DNA of 64,000 bases, taken from NCBI GenBank assembly GCA_029953675.1, contig JAMWBK010000011.1, forward strand, positions 248,001-312,000, read 5' to 3'. A model generated the notes under the pieces. The model searched no databases, had not been told where the DNA came from, and saw nothing but the letters and a program-made list of their open reading frames with translations. How positions within the stretch are numbered: position 1 is the first letter of the stretch; the number at the start of each line of letters is the position of its first letter. A program made the position numbers and the translations under genes. Source of the stretch: Rhodosorus marinus. Its lineage: Eukaryota > Rhodophyta > Stylonematophyceae > Stylonematales > Stylonemataceae. Below are positions 1 through 12,300 of the stretch, piece by piece.

Positions 1-793
1 AGGCTGTCGCATCAACCTAAGTTGTGGTAAGCCACGCTGAGTGTCTTCGTCCATGCGCTAGTCTGGACAGGACAGCATCAACTCGAGTAGGAATGTATGT
101 AACATAGCGCTTTGAAGGACACAAAAATTTTGACGATTCACAGTACCGAACGGAACAACGTATCAAAACCGCTGATTCCGAAAGCCTTGCGTCAGAAACG
201 ACCACAGCCGCAGCGTTGTGAAAGCACCAAAGCTCGAGTCATACTGTCCAGCCAAGCATCTTGGAACTTCATCCGCTCGGCATTCTTCCAATAGTTTCTG
301 GAAAAGAACCATTCTGAGACCCCAGGAAGGTCACGAAAAGTAGGAGACTGACTAGAGCTGATTCTTGTCAAGAGCAGGGGCTCAGTTTCTAACGTTCACA
401 ACAGGGAGAGGCAGATCCTCAACCCCGAAATCGAATAGACATATGTCACTAAATAATTGGATGAATCAGATCTTGATTACAGATGGCGTATTATTATTGA
501 TCAAATCCAAACCCGAGTTTTGTACGCTTAGGCCCGTGACTTGGGGTTGAGTATCGTTGACTGCCGAGACTTCCAGACGTGCTCAAGAATCTCTGCGAAG
601 ATCATGGATGGCTTTCGGAGCAGAGTATTATCAAGCTTGGCATAAGACACTTCTCTAATGATCGCCATCAGCGGGACTACTCGATCCTGGTTCGTTCGCA
701 GGGCTGCACACCAAGCGGTGCGGAGGGATTCATCGGGACGGCGGTCGAGGTGCTTTGGATGCTTGTCCTGTTCTGCACTTGAACTTTGGGAAA
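1..793. other. No gene recognised (window start)
   Basis: Short open frames occur on both strands here, but none has a recognisable domain or a convincing splice pattern. The stretch lies upstream of the phosphoesterase gene and probably holds its promoter. The end of a gene lying outside the window could be present and go unrecognised. Confidence 0.4.
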
Positions 794-2537
794 ATGCTAG
801 TTCAGTCCCTTCCTGAAGGTCCGTTGGACATCGTCGGTGAGTTCCTATCCACAAACGTTAGGCGTTTTCACATTGTACGGATTCCGAAGGCGACCGAAAC
901 TGAGCGCTTTCCCTCGGAAAAGGTGATATTCATGGAGAGTATGGCGCGCTTCTATCCCTTATGGACCGTATGGGATACGACTACGAAGGTAACCACAGCG
1001 AGGGACGAGTTATGGTGAGCTTTTGGCCTCATTGGACGTCCGGATCCCGGTGATATCCTCCGGGCATCAGCGCACTAATGATCCTCGCCGGTGTGACAAA
1101 GGTATTCGTTGGTGACTTGATCGATCGTGGGCCAGACTCAATATCAGTTGTGAGGCTAGTTCGTCGGCTTGTAGATACAAAGCGTGCGTACTGCATTCTA
1201 GGCAACCACGAGCTGAACGTACTGCTGGGTAAGGCCAACTCGGGGAGCAAGTGGCTCTATGGAGAGAAAGAGAGCTTGATACGTGATAAGAATGATAGAC
1301 ATACTCTGCAGGTAACTTCTCAAAGCCAAGAATCTTCATGCAAATATCCTTGGACAAACTCGAGAGCGGCTGAACGGGGCGGAACTCACTGCTCGTTTCG
1401 ACATGTTCTCGACTACAAAAGGCACTTGCCGATGAGGCAACCAGAAGCGAGATCTTGAGCTTCCTCCAGCAATTGCCAATTATCCTCGAACGAAGCGATG
1501 TAAGGGTCGTTCACGCCGCATGGGACGATGCGGCTGTTGACAAACTCAGGTTGGATATCCGCGTCCCACTTCTGTCAGTTTGGTGGAAGTCTTTAGCAGT
1601 AAAACGTACATATCTGTACTAACACGGTCTCCTGGGTTTCATATCGTTGTTACAGAGGTTCGAAGCTCAGAACGGTCCTGGACGCGTACTATTTCTATAA
1701 GGGTGAAGTGGACAATAGAATAATTTCCCTTTTAAAATCGGTCACGGCCAGTGCCGAACGCGACGTACTGCTGGCACAATGGACCCCTACTGGCACAGAG
1801 GAGTTGAGCGCCAACCAAAGGAACGCACGGGTTTCTGAAGACGAGCTTTCCGCGCAGTGCGCCGAGCTTATGTACCAGAACGAGAACCCGGTCAATGTCG
1901 TGCTGAGCGGTTTTGAGGAAGTCTCACCGAGCCCCTTTTTCGCAGGGGGAAAGGAGCGAACGGTGAGCAGAACGTCACAAGCCTTCTCGCCCCCCACCGA
2001 CTGTGCCTAAAGACTGCCGACCCCTCGCACGTTTCTGGATGGCTTCTGTAGCTACGACGGAAGAGGTGGTGGAATGACTACCCATCGGATTCCCCGCTGG
2101 TCGTCTTCGGGCACTACTGGAGAAAGGCTAGTCGCACGGAGTCCAACAGCGAGGACGTCCATCTGTTTGGCTTCGACGACTCCGGGAAAACTCCTGGTCA
2201 ACCGTTTTCTCTACTATATACATCCGAGAAATACGTCAACGCCGCTTGCATAGACTACTCCATTGGGAAGCGGTACATCGAGCGTGCTGAAGGCCTAATA
2301 TCGGGAGAAACAGGTAATGGCATGCAACCCGGAGCCCACCTAGGTAGTCCCACGCACTGTAGCGACTGACCTCGAGCGCTCTTCGCTATCCAATATCAAG
2401 GAACTGCCCTCGGAGCTCTTCGGCTTCCGGAAAGAAAACTATATCTACATGACAGAGCACCTCTCGACCTCCAAGGAGTTCCTGGAGAGGGAGTGAGCTT
2501 TGACAACGACGGCCACATTCTAGAATCACCGTCCTAG
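794..2537 (+). CDS. Calcineurin-like metallophosphoesterase (ApaH/PrpE-like)
   Basis: Seven exons give a protein of about 400 residues: 794-836, 923-1014, 1102-1311, 1422-1549, 1656-1962, 2052-2313 and 2377-2537. All six introns are GT-AG, 63-110 nt long, and their phases match. The protein carries the full set of family metal-site motifs in order: GDIHG, split across the first intron, then GDLIDRG, GNHE, VHAAW and GHYW. These correspond to the residues that bind the two metal ions in bacterial-type diadenosine tetraphosphatases and PrpE-like phosphatases. The start Met lies only 14 codons before GDIHG, so there is no obvious targeting peptide unless a further upstream exon exists. The C-terminal LGALRLPERKLY segment resembles the end of bacterial-type members. 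The substrate cannot be told from sequence. The stop TAG overlaps the stop of the convergent ABC1 kinase gene. Confidence 0.88.
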
Positions 2538-4283
2538 TTTGCAATTATGGTCTGAGCACTCTGTAGTTCGTCGAGAAGCCCCCTGGCGAAAGGGTACCAG
2601 TACTCGGAAATACGCAGGCTGATGTTGAAAGCATTCCCTAGGCCGCGCATCAAGAAGCTCAACCTTCCGACCATAATGAACTCGTCTGCCATTGAGATGA
2701 CGGGATCACGGCGATCCATCTCTTCCATGAACAGCTGGATGTTCAGACCCTCGGTGACGTCGTCAGAATCTCGATCGTGGAAGAAGCACGCTCGGCGATA
2801 CATTACATCGGGATCACTGTACTTGGACACAAAACCCAGCTCGTTCCCGTACAGCTTGACAATCTCCTTGCGATCGTCACGATATAGCGCATCCATAAAC
2901 TTTGCGTACGAGATACGCGATTCTAGGTCCATGTGCTTTACCTGTTTGGGTCAAAAAAAAAAGGACAAGAAGCTTTCTCAGGCAAAGACGAGTTGTTCTC
3001 GGAAATGGAACAGTCCAACATCTCATCAAAAGCGATTATCGACGACTATATCCCTTGCTTTCATCGGTGCCGACGTGAAGTGAATCACTCACCTGTCCAT
3101 AGTCGAGAAGGCCAAGCCTTCCGTCCTCGCACACGATGATATTCCCAGGGTGCGGATCACCGTTGAAGCTGCCGCAGGTGATCGCCTGAAATCCGTGGAC
3201 GTCAAGGAGGAGTTTCAAGATGTACGCCAGGTTTATCAGCTTGATCGGGTCTCTGTACTCCCACCTCGTTCCAAGCCTTGCAATCGTCATGTTCATGATC
3301 CAAGCAAGCGAGTTGTAAAGCGCGTCTACCACAGCAAAGTACATGTTGAGCATCCTCGTGTACCTCTGCGACGACTCCAGACTCATCTTTGTGCTCTCTT
3401 TCACTTCGTTCTTCTGCTCCTCCTCCAACTCCTCCAGAGTCTTTCCTAATCGAGCAGCGAGCTTACTGTACTGTTCTCTGATGCTGTCGACAAGCCTCTT
3501 CCCTTCGAGGTATTCCATGACCAGGACGTGCTTTGTGCAAAGGTCCATGATCGGCTCGGGGACTACCACCTTTGACCCGTACTTTGGCATCACAAAGTCC
3601 CGAATTGTATTGAGATTTTGGGCCTCGCCGCGATAGTCAAACTCAGTGACGAACTGCCTTTCTACTTCCTCCATAAAGCCTGTCTGGTGCGGCTGGAACA
3701 TCTTCACGAAGCGCATCATCGTTTTCATGTCGGCGCGAAACTTCTGCTCGATGTGGGGATACTGGACTTTCACCGCAACAGTTCGACCATCAAGAAGCTG
3801 GGCTCTATGGACTTGGCCGATCGAAGCAGCCCCGATAGGATCGTCTTCCAGAGAACGGAAAACGCTGTGGAAACTTCTCCCGAGCGATGTCTCGACGAGC
3901 TCTCGGACTTGAGGACCGGTGAGCTCTGGTGGCACATCGTCCTGTGTCTTCTTCGCCCATTTCATGTACTCTTCGGGGACGAACTCATCACGCGTCGATC
4001 CGATCTGCATGAGCTTCAAGTAAAAGCCTCGGAGGTAGTACACCAGCTTCTCGATCTCCGGTGAGTACCGCTGGTGTAGTTTCGAATAGGCTTTCGTCTG
4101 TTCAATATCGGTCCGGTCCTTCACTTGGTACTCCACCATGCGGTAGTGTAAGTACGTCGGAAGAGCGACTCTCCAGAACTCTACAGACCTCTGAATCCCC
4201 TCATCAAGCTGATACTGGGCCGTTCCCGCCGCGGCTCCACCAAGCAGCGTCGCCCCGACCACTTTCAACGCAAGAGAAGCCAT
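2534..4283 (-). CDS. ABC1/ADCK (UbiB-type) atypical kinase
   Basis: Two exons, 4283-3093 and 2941-2534, are joined across a 151-nt GT-AG intron in phase 0 and give about 532 residues. Signature segments of the ABC1/ADCK/UbiB family are present: a KLMQ form of the KxGQ motif, DDVPPEL, GAASIGQVHRA (the alanine-rich nucleotide loop), VAVKVQYP with the ATP-binding Lys, VMEYLEG, GDPHPGN and LLDYGQ (the metal-binding Asp region). Family members act in mitochondria or plastids in quinone and lipid metabolism. The N-terminus (MASLALKVVGATLLGG) is hydrophobic and alanine/glycine rich, which could be a membrane segment or part of a targeting signal. The first in-frame ATG after an upstream stop was chosen as start; an earlier leader exon is possible. 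KLMQ instead of the usual KxGQ is a deviation worth noting. Confidence 0.9.
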
Positions 4284-5260
4284 TCCGAAAAGATCAACGC
4301 TCAAGAGTTACGAGACGCAGGTCGTTTAATGGCTGCTTGCGGTAGAATCAGATCCTCTTCTCAAGGTCCTCTTCACCTTAGCACGTCCATCATGAAGTTT
4401 CTCCGGTGAGTATGTATAGATACCCACTCCACCGCCTCGAAAAGTGGAAGCAATCGGTTTGGGGCTATCACGTCAGATTGACTACGACGAGGGTGAGCAC
4501 CACATTTGAGATACGGATCTGACTGAAGATGTCTATATTCTAGAAGTGCTCTGGATTGGTTTCGAAGAATCAGCGGTGCTCAAACAATACTTTGCTTGCT
4601 TCTTGCAAGGCCCGCACTGAGCTTTACGATTGGCCCTGTCTGGGGGGGGGGTTTTGTGCTTACTGACACAAAGAGAGGAAAAGAACGATCTGTTCAATCC
4701 AGACTGAAATCTCAGTACAGAATTCAGAAGTGGTCTCCAAGAGCGTCAGAGCCTGCTGAGTAGCCCCACCCATCTTAGTCCGTCCCTTTCCCTGGCAACA
4801 AGCCCTCACAGGAAATCCGGGACAGATGTTATATTACAATTGGATGTAACTAACTTAAGGGCCACGTGGTGAAGATATATTGGATTTTAAGCTAACGACC
4901 CATCTGGGAGGGCTTAGAATTAGCTCAATGGGACAGACCGCAAAGATTCATCGACACAAACATGCTTGCTGGCGTGTATTCACTGGCCAAAGGGTCCACA
5001 GAATTACCAGCAACGTCGCTCCCATTAGATGAAAGGATCGCGCCACGACAGCACGATGATGAGAGCTGGTTCTCTATCAAAAAAGAGCGCAAGTCCAATA
5101 GAGTACAGAAGACCCACTTGTGTCTATCCATTCAAGGAATCCAAATTGTGAGCTAGAGATTTCACCGCAGAGCGCACTTACTCTCTTGGTACCTTGATTA
5201 TTTACATTAATAGAGCTACACCGCTCAAGCGTCACGGGCGAGAGCGCATTGTGCAACGAG
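4284..5260. other. Intergenic region upstream of the ABC1 kinase
   Basis: No conserved gene was recognised. A G9-like run occurs near 4641. The only splice-consistent candidate is the small plus-strand frame listed separately. The rest lies between the kinase 5' end and the 3' end of the first GST-like gene. Confidence 0.5.
4392..4763 (+). CDS. Possible small two-exon protein, unrecognised
   Basis: An ATG at 4392 opens a 14-nt exon ending at a strong donor (GTGAGT). An acceptor at 4543 joins in the correct phase to a frame ending at TAG 4761-4763, which would encode 77 residues beginning MKFLRSALDWFRR. A hydrophobic stretch follows (TILCLLLA). The frame is divergent from the ABC1 kinase gene. 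No family is recognised, the first exon is very short, and a chance frame is a real alternative. Confidence 0.28.
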
Positions 5261-6718
5261 CTACGCCTTTTCTACTTCGAGGTTTGAACTAAGTTTTTCC
5301 CATGCGCTGGATCCGAGCAGGATCTCGTTAAACCGGTTGATATGAGCGCGAAGCTGTCGCGCAGATCCGAACGACATATCACGTGGAACGCCGATTCTGT
5401 CGCGCATGTATGCCAAACTGGTCGCGACCTCTGTCCTCTTCGATGCCTCGATTGGGGAGGTATCGAGATCCTGGTCCCCGCTGATGAGCAGTAAGATTAA
5501 GAGCCGGAGCGCGTGCTCAACTTCAGCTATGTGATTTCCTGGTGTGGCATCTGGATCGGCCAGTGGTGCGGTCACTGTCCGTGGTCTCTTTCCAATGCCT
5601 CGGAGAGCGAACCGGGCGATTTTCTCCGCGTTCCTCGCGACAGATGCTGCGGCCTCGATTCGATACTCCAGCTCAGTAGTCTTCGCAGATCGATCCTCCT
5701 CGGGATAGTTTTCATCGAGCGCCGACACGGGAAGCGTCCAGCTACCGTCCAGTCCATCCACGAACCTTCTGAATTCCTCCGATCCTTCCTCGGAGAAGGC
5801 GTTGCCATATTGCGGTGGAATATCATGGACAGTTGAATAAAAATCAGCCTTGGTCACACGGAACGCCTCGATCTTGTCCTCGAACGCCGCCATCCATCGA
5901 TCAATCGCGGGATACTCCTCACGAATCCTGAACCCCTTCCAGTAGACGGCGGTTGCCGTATACCTCTCAAAGAAGGGGATCGCCATGAGGTCGACCAGAC
6001 AGGCTTCAGCACCGAGAAGAAACGGACCCGACCTATCTATCTTCTCAAGTGCCTGGCTCCAGGCATCCAGTCCTCTCCTGAACGCACGCTTGTTGGACTC
6101 TGAACCGAAAGGTCTGAACATCCACTGGCACCAGAGGCCGAAACAGTCTCTCTCAAGAGACATGAGGGCGCGGGTAAGATTAGGAGCATCTGGGCGAGAT
6201 TCTTCTTCAGGTAGAAGCGGCTTGAATTCTGGAAAGCTCGACTCTATCAGGAACATGATGTCCACAGATTCTGTGATGAACTTGCCGTTGAGCTCCACTG
6301 CTGGAAGAAGTCCGGACGGTACCTTCTCCAAATAATACTCTGGTTTTGGCCCGTAACAACGCATGTTTATCATTCTCATTCGATATGGAATCCTTTTATG
6401 CTCAAGCTGCAACGTCATCCGCTGGCAATACGGACACCAATACGCCGGATCGCGATAAAGCGTGACTCGTATGTCTTCCTCCTTTCTCCCAAACAAGCGC
6501 ACCGATCCGTCCTTCGTATTCGCTGGACGCAGAACGCCATTGGGGTTTTCTTCGCCCAGAAAAGCCCCCACATCCACGCCGTATTGGGCGCCAAAGTCTC
6601 GAACGCCTTCCCGCACAAGGTCCCAAGAAGCGTCCGGGTTCATCGCAGCGGATACCTTCCTACCGCCACGAGACGAATGCCAACGACCACCGCTGACACA
6701 GAATCCGACGCCTTTCAT
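5261..6718 (-). CDS. GST-like protein with CPYC thioredoxin-fold domain (copy 1)
   Basis: This is an uninterrupted 485-residue frame starting at ATG 6718. The first ~30 residues are rich in Gly, Arg and Ser and poor in acidic residues, as in organelle transit peptides. Residues ~83-165 form a GST N-terminal thioredoxin-like domain: RVTLYRDPAYWCPYCQR (Cys95 and Cys98), a cis-Pro loop VPSGLLPAVEL and TESVDI. An all-helical GST C-terminal domain follows, and then an extra module of ~130 residues ending with RDRIGVPRDMS and ARQLRAH. The CxxC active site suggests glutaredoxin-like or dehydroascorbate/omega-type thiol chemistry rather than classic conjugation (inference). It is the clear paralogue of the divergent gene at 7632-9083. 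Unlike most genes here, neither copy has an intron. Confidence 0.88.
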   Translation of the reverse strand: MKGVGFCVSGGRWHSSRGGRKVSAAMNPDASWDLVREGVRDFGAQYGVDVGAFLGEENPNGVLRPANTKDGSVRLFGRKEEDIRVTLYRDPAYWCPYCQRMTLQLEHKRIPYRMRMINMRCYGPKPEYYLEKVPSGLLPAVELNGKFITESVDIMFLIESSFPEFKPLLPEEESRPDAPNLTRALMSLERDCFGLWCQWMFRPFGSESNKRAFRRGLDAWSQALEKIDRSGPFLLGAEACLVDLMAIPFFERYTATAVYWKGFRIREEYPAIDRWMAAFEDKIEAFRVTKADFYSTVHDIPPQYGNAFSEEGSEEFRRFVDGLDGSWTLPVSALDENYPEEDRSAKTTELEYRIEAAASVARNAEKIARFALRGIGKRPRTVTAPLADPDATPGNHIAEVEHALRLLILLLISGDQDLDTSPIEASKRTEVATSLAYMRDRIGVPRDMSFGSARQLRAHINRFNEILLGSSAWEKLSSNLEVEKA

Positions 6719-7631
6719 CTGAAAACTCCTATTAGAGTAAACAGAACAGCTGATTTTCCTCTCTCAGCATATTTGTTCCCAATAGAAACGTCGAAGACCC
6801 CTTTCACTCCCTCGATCTCCTACCGCTTCACACTCAAATTAGCGTCATCCTCTATCCCCGCTAAACAAGCTTTTCCATTAAAAAAACCTTCCGCTAATAC
6901 ACGAACGATATTCTAATCTAATTATTTTATTAATTCATGACAACTTTCATTCTAATAAAGAACTTTAACTGTCATTACCTTTTTGGGCCGAAAAATTCGA
7001 AATCAGCAACCTTGCACCTCAAAACTTATTCATTGCGGCTGAATTCTTGATACAAATCACGGCTATGAGGTGACGCTTAAAATGTTTTAGTTTTACTGTC
7101 ATGATCGGGTGTATGACAATTTCAACTTAATATGTGACCGGGCGTTGTTCACGGGGTGATGGTTACATACTTGTCTTCTTCGAATGAGCTCTCTTTTGAA
7201 CGTTCGCTCGCTTCTTACGGAAGCCGCGAGTCAAATTCTTTCCTTACCTATTCTCAAGCTAGAATCTACAATCACAAGCTGCATTAACCCCTCAATCCGT
7301 TCCTCCACGTACTTCCTGAAGAAACTAGGAGACCCTTTATCAAACCAAAGATTTTGATCTCCGCACTGCCTGACTGACTCCCCAGATTCGGTTCAACAGC
7401 TCCCAATAAGGTCACTTTAGACACTCAATCGAAAAGCACTGCAAATTCCTCTATGAACGACGAGCAGACTCAATCGCTTCACTGATGCCTTCACCAATTC
7501 GCAACCTGCAAACCAAGACCATCTACAAGGCGCGAGATTTTGAGCTCTTTACCAGAAATTGCGATGCAGTTCGGTAGCTACTGAGGTAGCAAGGCAGATG
7601 GATTGAGTAGGCGCACAGCAAAAATCTCTTG
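6719..7631. other. Shared divergent promoter region of the GST-like pair
   Basis: These ~910 bp separate the start codons of two divergent paralogues. The middle part (about 6890-7140) is A/T rich. No gene was recognised. The arrangement would allow shared control of the pair, although no specific element was identified. Confidence 0.6.
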
Positions 7632-9083
7632 ATGGGATTCATCTGGAACCTAACTCGTCTGAACGGACGGATTGATCGACGTGGAGTCAGGCTCGTATCG
7701 TCCGTTTCCATGAGCTGGGACGTTGCCCGTACTCGTCTGGAACACTTGGCAGACAAGCAGGGCATCGATGCTGCGAAGCTGTTTGTGACGTCGCAGGTGG
7801 AAGGTGATCTGAGACCGCCTGTGGTCAGAGATGACGCCGTTCGAACTTTCGGTAAAGCTGAGGAGGATATCCGGGTCACACTGTACAGGGATCCAGCGTA
7901 CTGGTGTCCATACTGTCAACGCGTTCAGCTTCAGCTCGAGCTGAAGCGGATACCGTATCGCGTGAAGACGGTGAACATGCGATGTTACGGAGAGAAGCCG
8001 GAATACTTTCGGGCGCTTGTACCGTCCGGAGCGATCCCTGCGGTTAGCTTCGACGACGGACCCGTGAAGACCGAGTCGCTTGACTTGATGCTGGAGATCG
8101 AGCGGATGTTCCCAGACAGCTCACCCCTGATTCCGTCGGAGGACAACGAGGAGCTGTACAAAATCTTCCGGAGTTTCATGCAGCTCGAGCGTCGACTCTT
8201 CTCCAGCTGGTTCCAGTACATGTTCAGTGGCGGTTTCGGCCTGTTCGGTGGGGGTAAGGACAACTTTCTCTCAAACCTCGAAGCTTGGGACGCAGCGATG
8301 GGACAGGTCAGCAGCGGACCATTCGCCCTCGGAGGCAGTGTCTGTCTCGTCGACATTCTCGCGGTGCCTTTCGTCGAGAGGATGGTCGCATCGGCGCTGT
8401 ACTGGAAAGGGATCAACATTCGCGAGGACTATCCTGGCATCGACGCCTGGCTCAGAGGGATGGAAACCGAGTTCCCGGCGTACAAGGCGATAAGAGCAGA
8501 TATCTACTCCACTGTGCACAATCTTCCTCCGCAGACGGGGAGGGCGACTTTCGATTCTGGCTCAGACAAGTTTCGTGAGGTTATAGACGGAGTAGGCAGC
8601 AACTGGGAGCTGCCGTTGGTGGGGTCTGCGAGCTATGATCGAATCTATGGCGATGACTCTGAGGCGAAAATCGAGGCCGCGGCCGCGCTCATTCGTGGAT
8701 CGGAGTTCCTGGTGCCGTTTGCGATGCGTTCAGTTGGCGTTCGCAAACGAACCGTCTCCGCTCCGTTGGCAGATCCAGACGCGCAGCCCGTACTGTGGGG
8801 AAAGGAATTTGTGGAACGGGCTCTCTACGGAGTTGCTTTTGCTTTGATCGACGGAACCGAAGCACCGGAGGCGATAGACGCCGCCCAGAGCATTCCTGCA
8901 GATGAGCAGCGCAAAGTAATCGCCTCGCTTGCGTACCTTCGCGATCGAATTGGTGTTCCTCGAGACATGTCACCGGGCGCGGCGAGGCAGCTTCGCTCTC
9001 ACCTCAACTGGTTTTGCAGGAGCATGCTGGGGGAAGAGAGGTGGGCTGAGATCAAGCCCGAGTACGCTGTACTGAGTGCGTGA
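7632..9083 (+). CDS. GST-like protein with CPYC thioredoxin-fold domain (copy 2)
   Basis: This is an uninterrupted frame of 483 residues from ATG 7632. The N-terminal ~28 residues are basic and hydroxylated (RIDRRGVRLVSSVSMS), which suggests an organellar transit peptide. The thioredoxin-fold domain has RVTLYRDPAYWCPYCQR with Cys92 and Cys95, then VPSGAIPAV with the cis-Pro and KTESLDL. A helical GST C-terminal domain contains FALGGSVCLVDILAVPF. The C-terminal module again ends in RDRIGVPRDMS and ARQLRSH. Domain order and length match the divergent copy at 5261-6718, so the two arose by an inverted duplication or a duplication followed by inversion. Substrate is unknown; the CxxC site points to thiol-disulfide type reactions (inference). 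Confidence 0.88.
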   Translation: MGFIWNLTRLNGRIDRRGVRLVSSVSMSWDVARTRLEHLADKQGIDAAKLFVTSQVEGDLRPPVVRDDAVRTFGKAEEDIRVTLYRDPAYWCPYCQRVQLQLELKRIPYRVKTVNMRCYGEKPEYFRALVPSGAIPAVSFDDGPVKTESLDLMLEIERMFPDSSPLIPSEDNEELYKIFRSFMQLERRLFSSWFQYMFSGGFGLFGGGKDNFLSNLEAWDAAMGQVSSGPFALGGSVCLVDILAVPFVERMVASALYWKGINIREDYPGIDAWLRGMETEFPAYKAIRADIYSTVHNLPPQTGRATFDSGSDKFREVIDGVGSNWELPLVGSASYDRIYGDDSEAKIEAAAALIRGSEFLVPFAMRSVGVRKRTVSAPLADPDAQPVLWGKEFVERALYGVAFALIDGTEAPEAIDAAQSIPADEQRKVIASLAYLRDRIGVPRDMSPGAARQLRSHLNWFCRSMLGEERWAEIKPEYAVLSA

Positions 9084-9324
9084 TATTAGCATGGTTTTCG
9101 GTCGTTAGAAGAAGACGAGACGAGGCTGGCCCTGTAGGGCCTGAAACTTGAACGACGTTTGCGGACGTGCTTATGAAACCGAAGAGTTGAGATTGTTTAT
9201 GTTAGAAAAGCTAGTTTAAAAGTAAGTTGGGGAACCCGAGGGATCCGTTCCCGCGCGTCGGTAGCGCTCTTGATCGCTCTTCTCGGAGATTTAGTCGACA
9301 GGAAAACGATCGCAGAGCGTGCTT

Positions 9325-12300
9325 CTACTTTGTTTCATACCAGGAAGAACCTATGCCGACCGAAACCTTGAGATTCACGTCGCCGGGGAACTCAACGGCA
9401 TTTGCCATTTGGTCAACTACGATCTCCCTGACCGTATCCAATTCGTCAGGGTGTACTTCAAACACAAGCTCATCATGTACCTACGACGTCGCTTCCAAGT
9501 TAGATAGCTATCGCTGGATGGGAGGATGGGACCAGGAGCGGTAGCGCGTGCAACTCACCTGAAGCACCATTCTACTCTTCAAGTTGAACTCATCCAACTT
9601 TTCCGATATGTCGATCATCGCTTGCTTGATGAGGTCCGCCTGAGTCCCTTGGATTGGCATATTTACAGCTACACGTTCTGCAGCCTGGCGTTCGAACGAG
9701 TTGCCGCTAGCTAAGCACGCGAACGAAAAGGATCCGAAGTGAGAGACCTCGTCGACCATCGCCCAAAACGGCGGATCGCGGTCTTACTTATCCCACGAGC
9801 GCGCCTTCGACGGCCAAGAAACGTTCGACTGTATCCGCTCTCCCTTGCATGCTCTATCAGAGAATCCAGAAAGTACTTGATCTTCGGAAATCCGTCGTAA
9901 AAGTCATCGATCACCCTCCTAGCCTCTTCAATACCACTCTGGAGCTGATACGCTAAACCAGGCGCTGAGATTCCATAGGGGATCCCAAAGTTTACCTGCG
10001 CATGGGGCGAATGATGTGAGGCTATTCGGCTAAGCGAAAGGTCCCCAAACACTGTGCTAGGTTGTAGCACCTACCGCTTTGGCATGGTTTCGCAGCTGAG
10101 GAGTGACCTCCGAAGTATCCTGCAGTCCGTAGATACGTATCGCAGTTGACGAATGTATGTCGTCGCTGCGAGAAAATGCTGCCTGCATATGCTCGTCGCC
10201 ACTCAGCGCAGCAAGGATTCTGAGCTCGATCTGCTCGTAGTCCGCGCCGAGAAGTACAAATCCATCTTCTGGCACGAATGCTTTCCGGATGTTTCGACCA
10301 ACGGCATCGCGTACCGGAATCGCCTGGTTCGATAGGAAGGATAAGTTGCTCCGAACGGTCAGCAACTGAGCATGATCCGCAATAAATCTGTAAAAATCTG
10401 TGCTGTTCGCTCATACCTGAAGGTTTGGTCGCGAAAATGACAAACGTCCTGTCACCGCAGCAGTCTGACTGATAAGAGCATGAATGCGAGAATCTTTCTC
10501 CGAAACGCACTTGGCAAGTCCAACCAGGTAAGTGTTCTGGAGCTTTGAAATCGACCGGTGCCGAAGTACCAGCGTTGCCATTTGTCGTACCCGCTCGTCA
10601 GGTTCAGTCTGGAGAAGACCCATGAGAACCTTTTCGGATGTGGACACATTCCTCGTCCGCCTCTTGGTTGGAAGTTTCGCCCCCATCTCGATTAGCACCT
10701 CTGCGAGCTGCTTCGAAGAAGCCAAGTTGAACGGCGCGACGCCTTCGATCGCGAAGATCTCCTTCTCGAGCCTCTCCTTCTGCGAAGCGATCTCCTCCTC
10801 AATGGACTCCAACTTCGTAACATCCACTCGAATCCCTGTGGATTCCATCCGTGCCAGAACTGGAACAAGCTGCATCTCCATCTCCTGGATCCCCGCCAGG
10901 CCGACCTTCTGAATCAGTTTCTCAGCTGCCTTTGCCGTTTCCACTGACAGCAGAGCGACAGTCACAGCATCCTCCTCGGCGTCGGACTGCAGCAGATCCT
11001 CAATATCCCTCGAAGTTGCGAACTGAACTTGTTGTACCCTACTCATGAACGCGTCCGGATCTAATAGGAACGCGACAATGTCCAAGTCTACAAACTGGCA
11101 CCGAGGTAGAATTTTTCGGCCCGTTTCAAACCAACCTGTTCGGGGGAGCTCACACAGTCAATTCGCGCAATCAAGGCTCATGTCCAAAGTCGACATATCA
11201 AAACGTGACCTCTCACCTCTGAGGAAGGGTTTTAACCCCCATCCGACTATCTTCACGTCGCGCCTGTAGAGGATCTCAGTGATTGCTTCCATCGCTGCTC
11301 GGAGGGAACGAACATGCGTCAGTATGGTCAGCACTTCGCTGTTAGTTGTGGCCTCCATTCACAGCTCCCCGCTCACCTGTTCCGTGATCAGGGATCTGGC
11401 ATCCGCGTCCGTCTGGCAGACACACGGATGCGTTCTCTTGTTGGCAGTAGATGCCAACAGTCGACTGCTCACTTAGGGCCTCTACAAAGGAGCTGAAACT
11501 GACAAGCTCTGCAACTCGGCTCGGATCCGCAGGGCTTTCCTCTTCTTCCGCGCCCACGCCAGTGTCGCCAATCTCCAGGAGGCCATCGTCCGCGAGTTGT
11601 CGGACCGGCTGGGGATTGATTCCCAATCCGCGGCACCACTCTTCCACATCGTGCCACACGACAGGGGGCCTCCTCGTAACCTGTTCGAAAAGCTCGTCGT
11701 CGATCTCAGACATGTATTCCTCCAGCGTCAGCACTTGCTTCATATTCTCCGCAATTTCTCGCCCTTCTCGAAGCCTACAAGAAGTTCTCTTCAGTTCCTC
11801 AGTTGGAAACAAAGAAGGCGTCCCAGACCCGAAAAACTCACGTCGTGGATAGCCTTTCCGACTTAACATTTTCAGCATTCTCTAGTATGGACTCCAAGCT
11901 GCCGTATTCCTTCATGAGCTTCAAAACGCCCTTTTCGCCGAATCCTCTGAGCCCCGGTAGACTGTCCGACTTGTCCCCAATCAGCGACCTCATGTCCACG
12001 TGCTGTGAGGGCGGGATTCCCTCGTACTTGTCCTTGAACGTATCCTCGGTGACGGCCTCCCAAGAATCCAAAGGTCCTCTACCAAAGCCCATCACTGGCT
12101 TCAAGATCTGCACGTCGCAACCAAGAAGCTGGTAAAAGTCATGGTCGGTTGAGATAATCGCCGACTTGAACCCTTTGTCCGACGCTTTTCTAGTCATGGA
12201 TGCGATAACGTCATCTGCTTCATAGCCAGGGACCTAACCGCGCAGAGCGTACACACAGTTGCGCCGAGCACTCATCAATATCATGTACTGCTTCTCTAAG

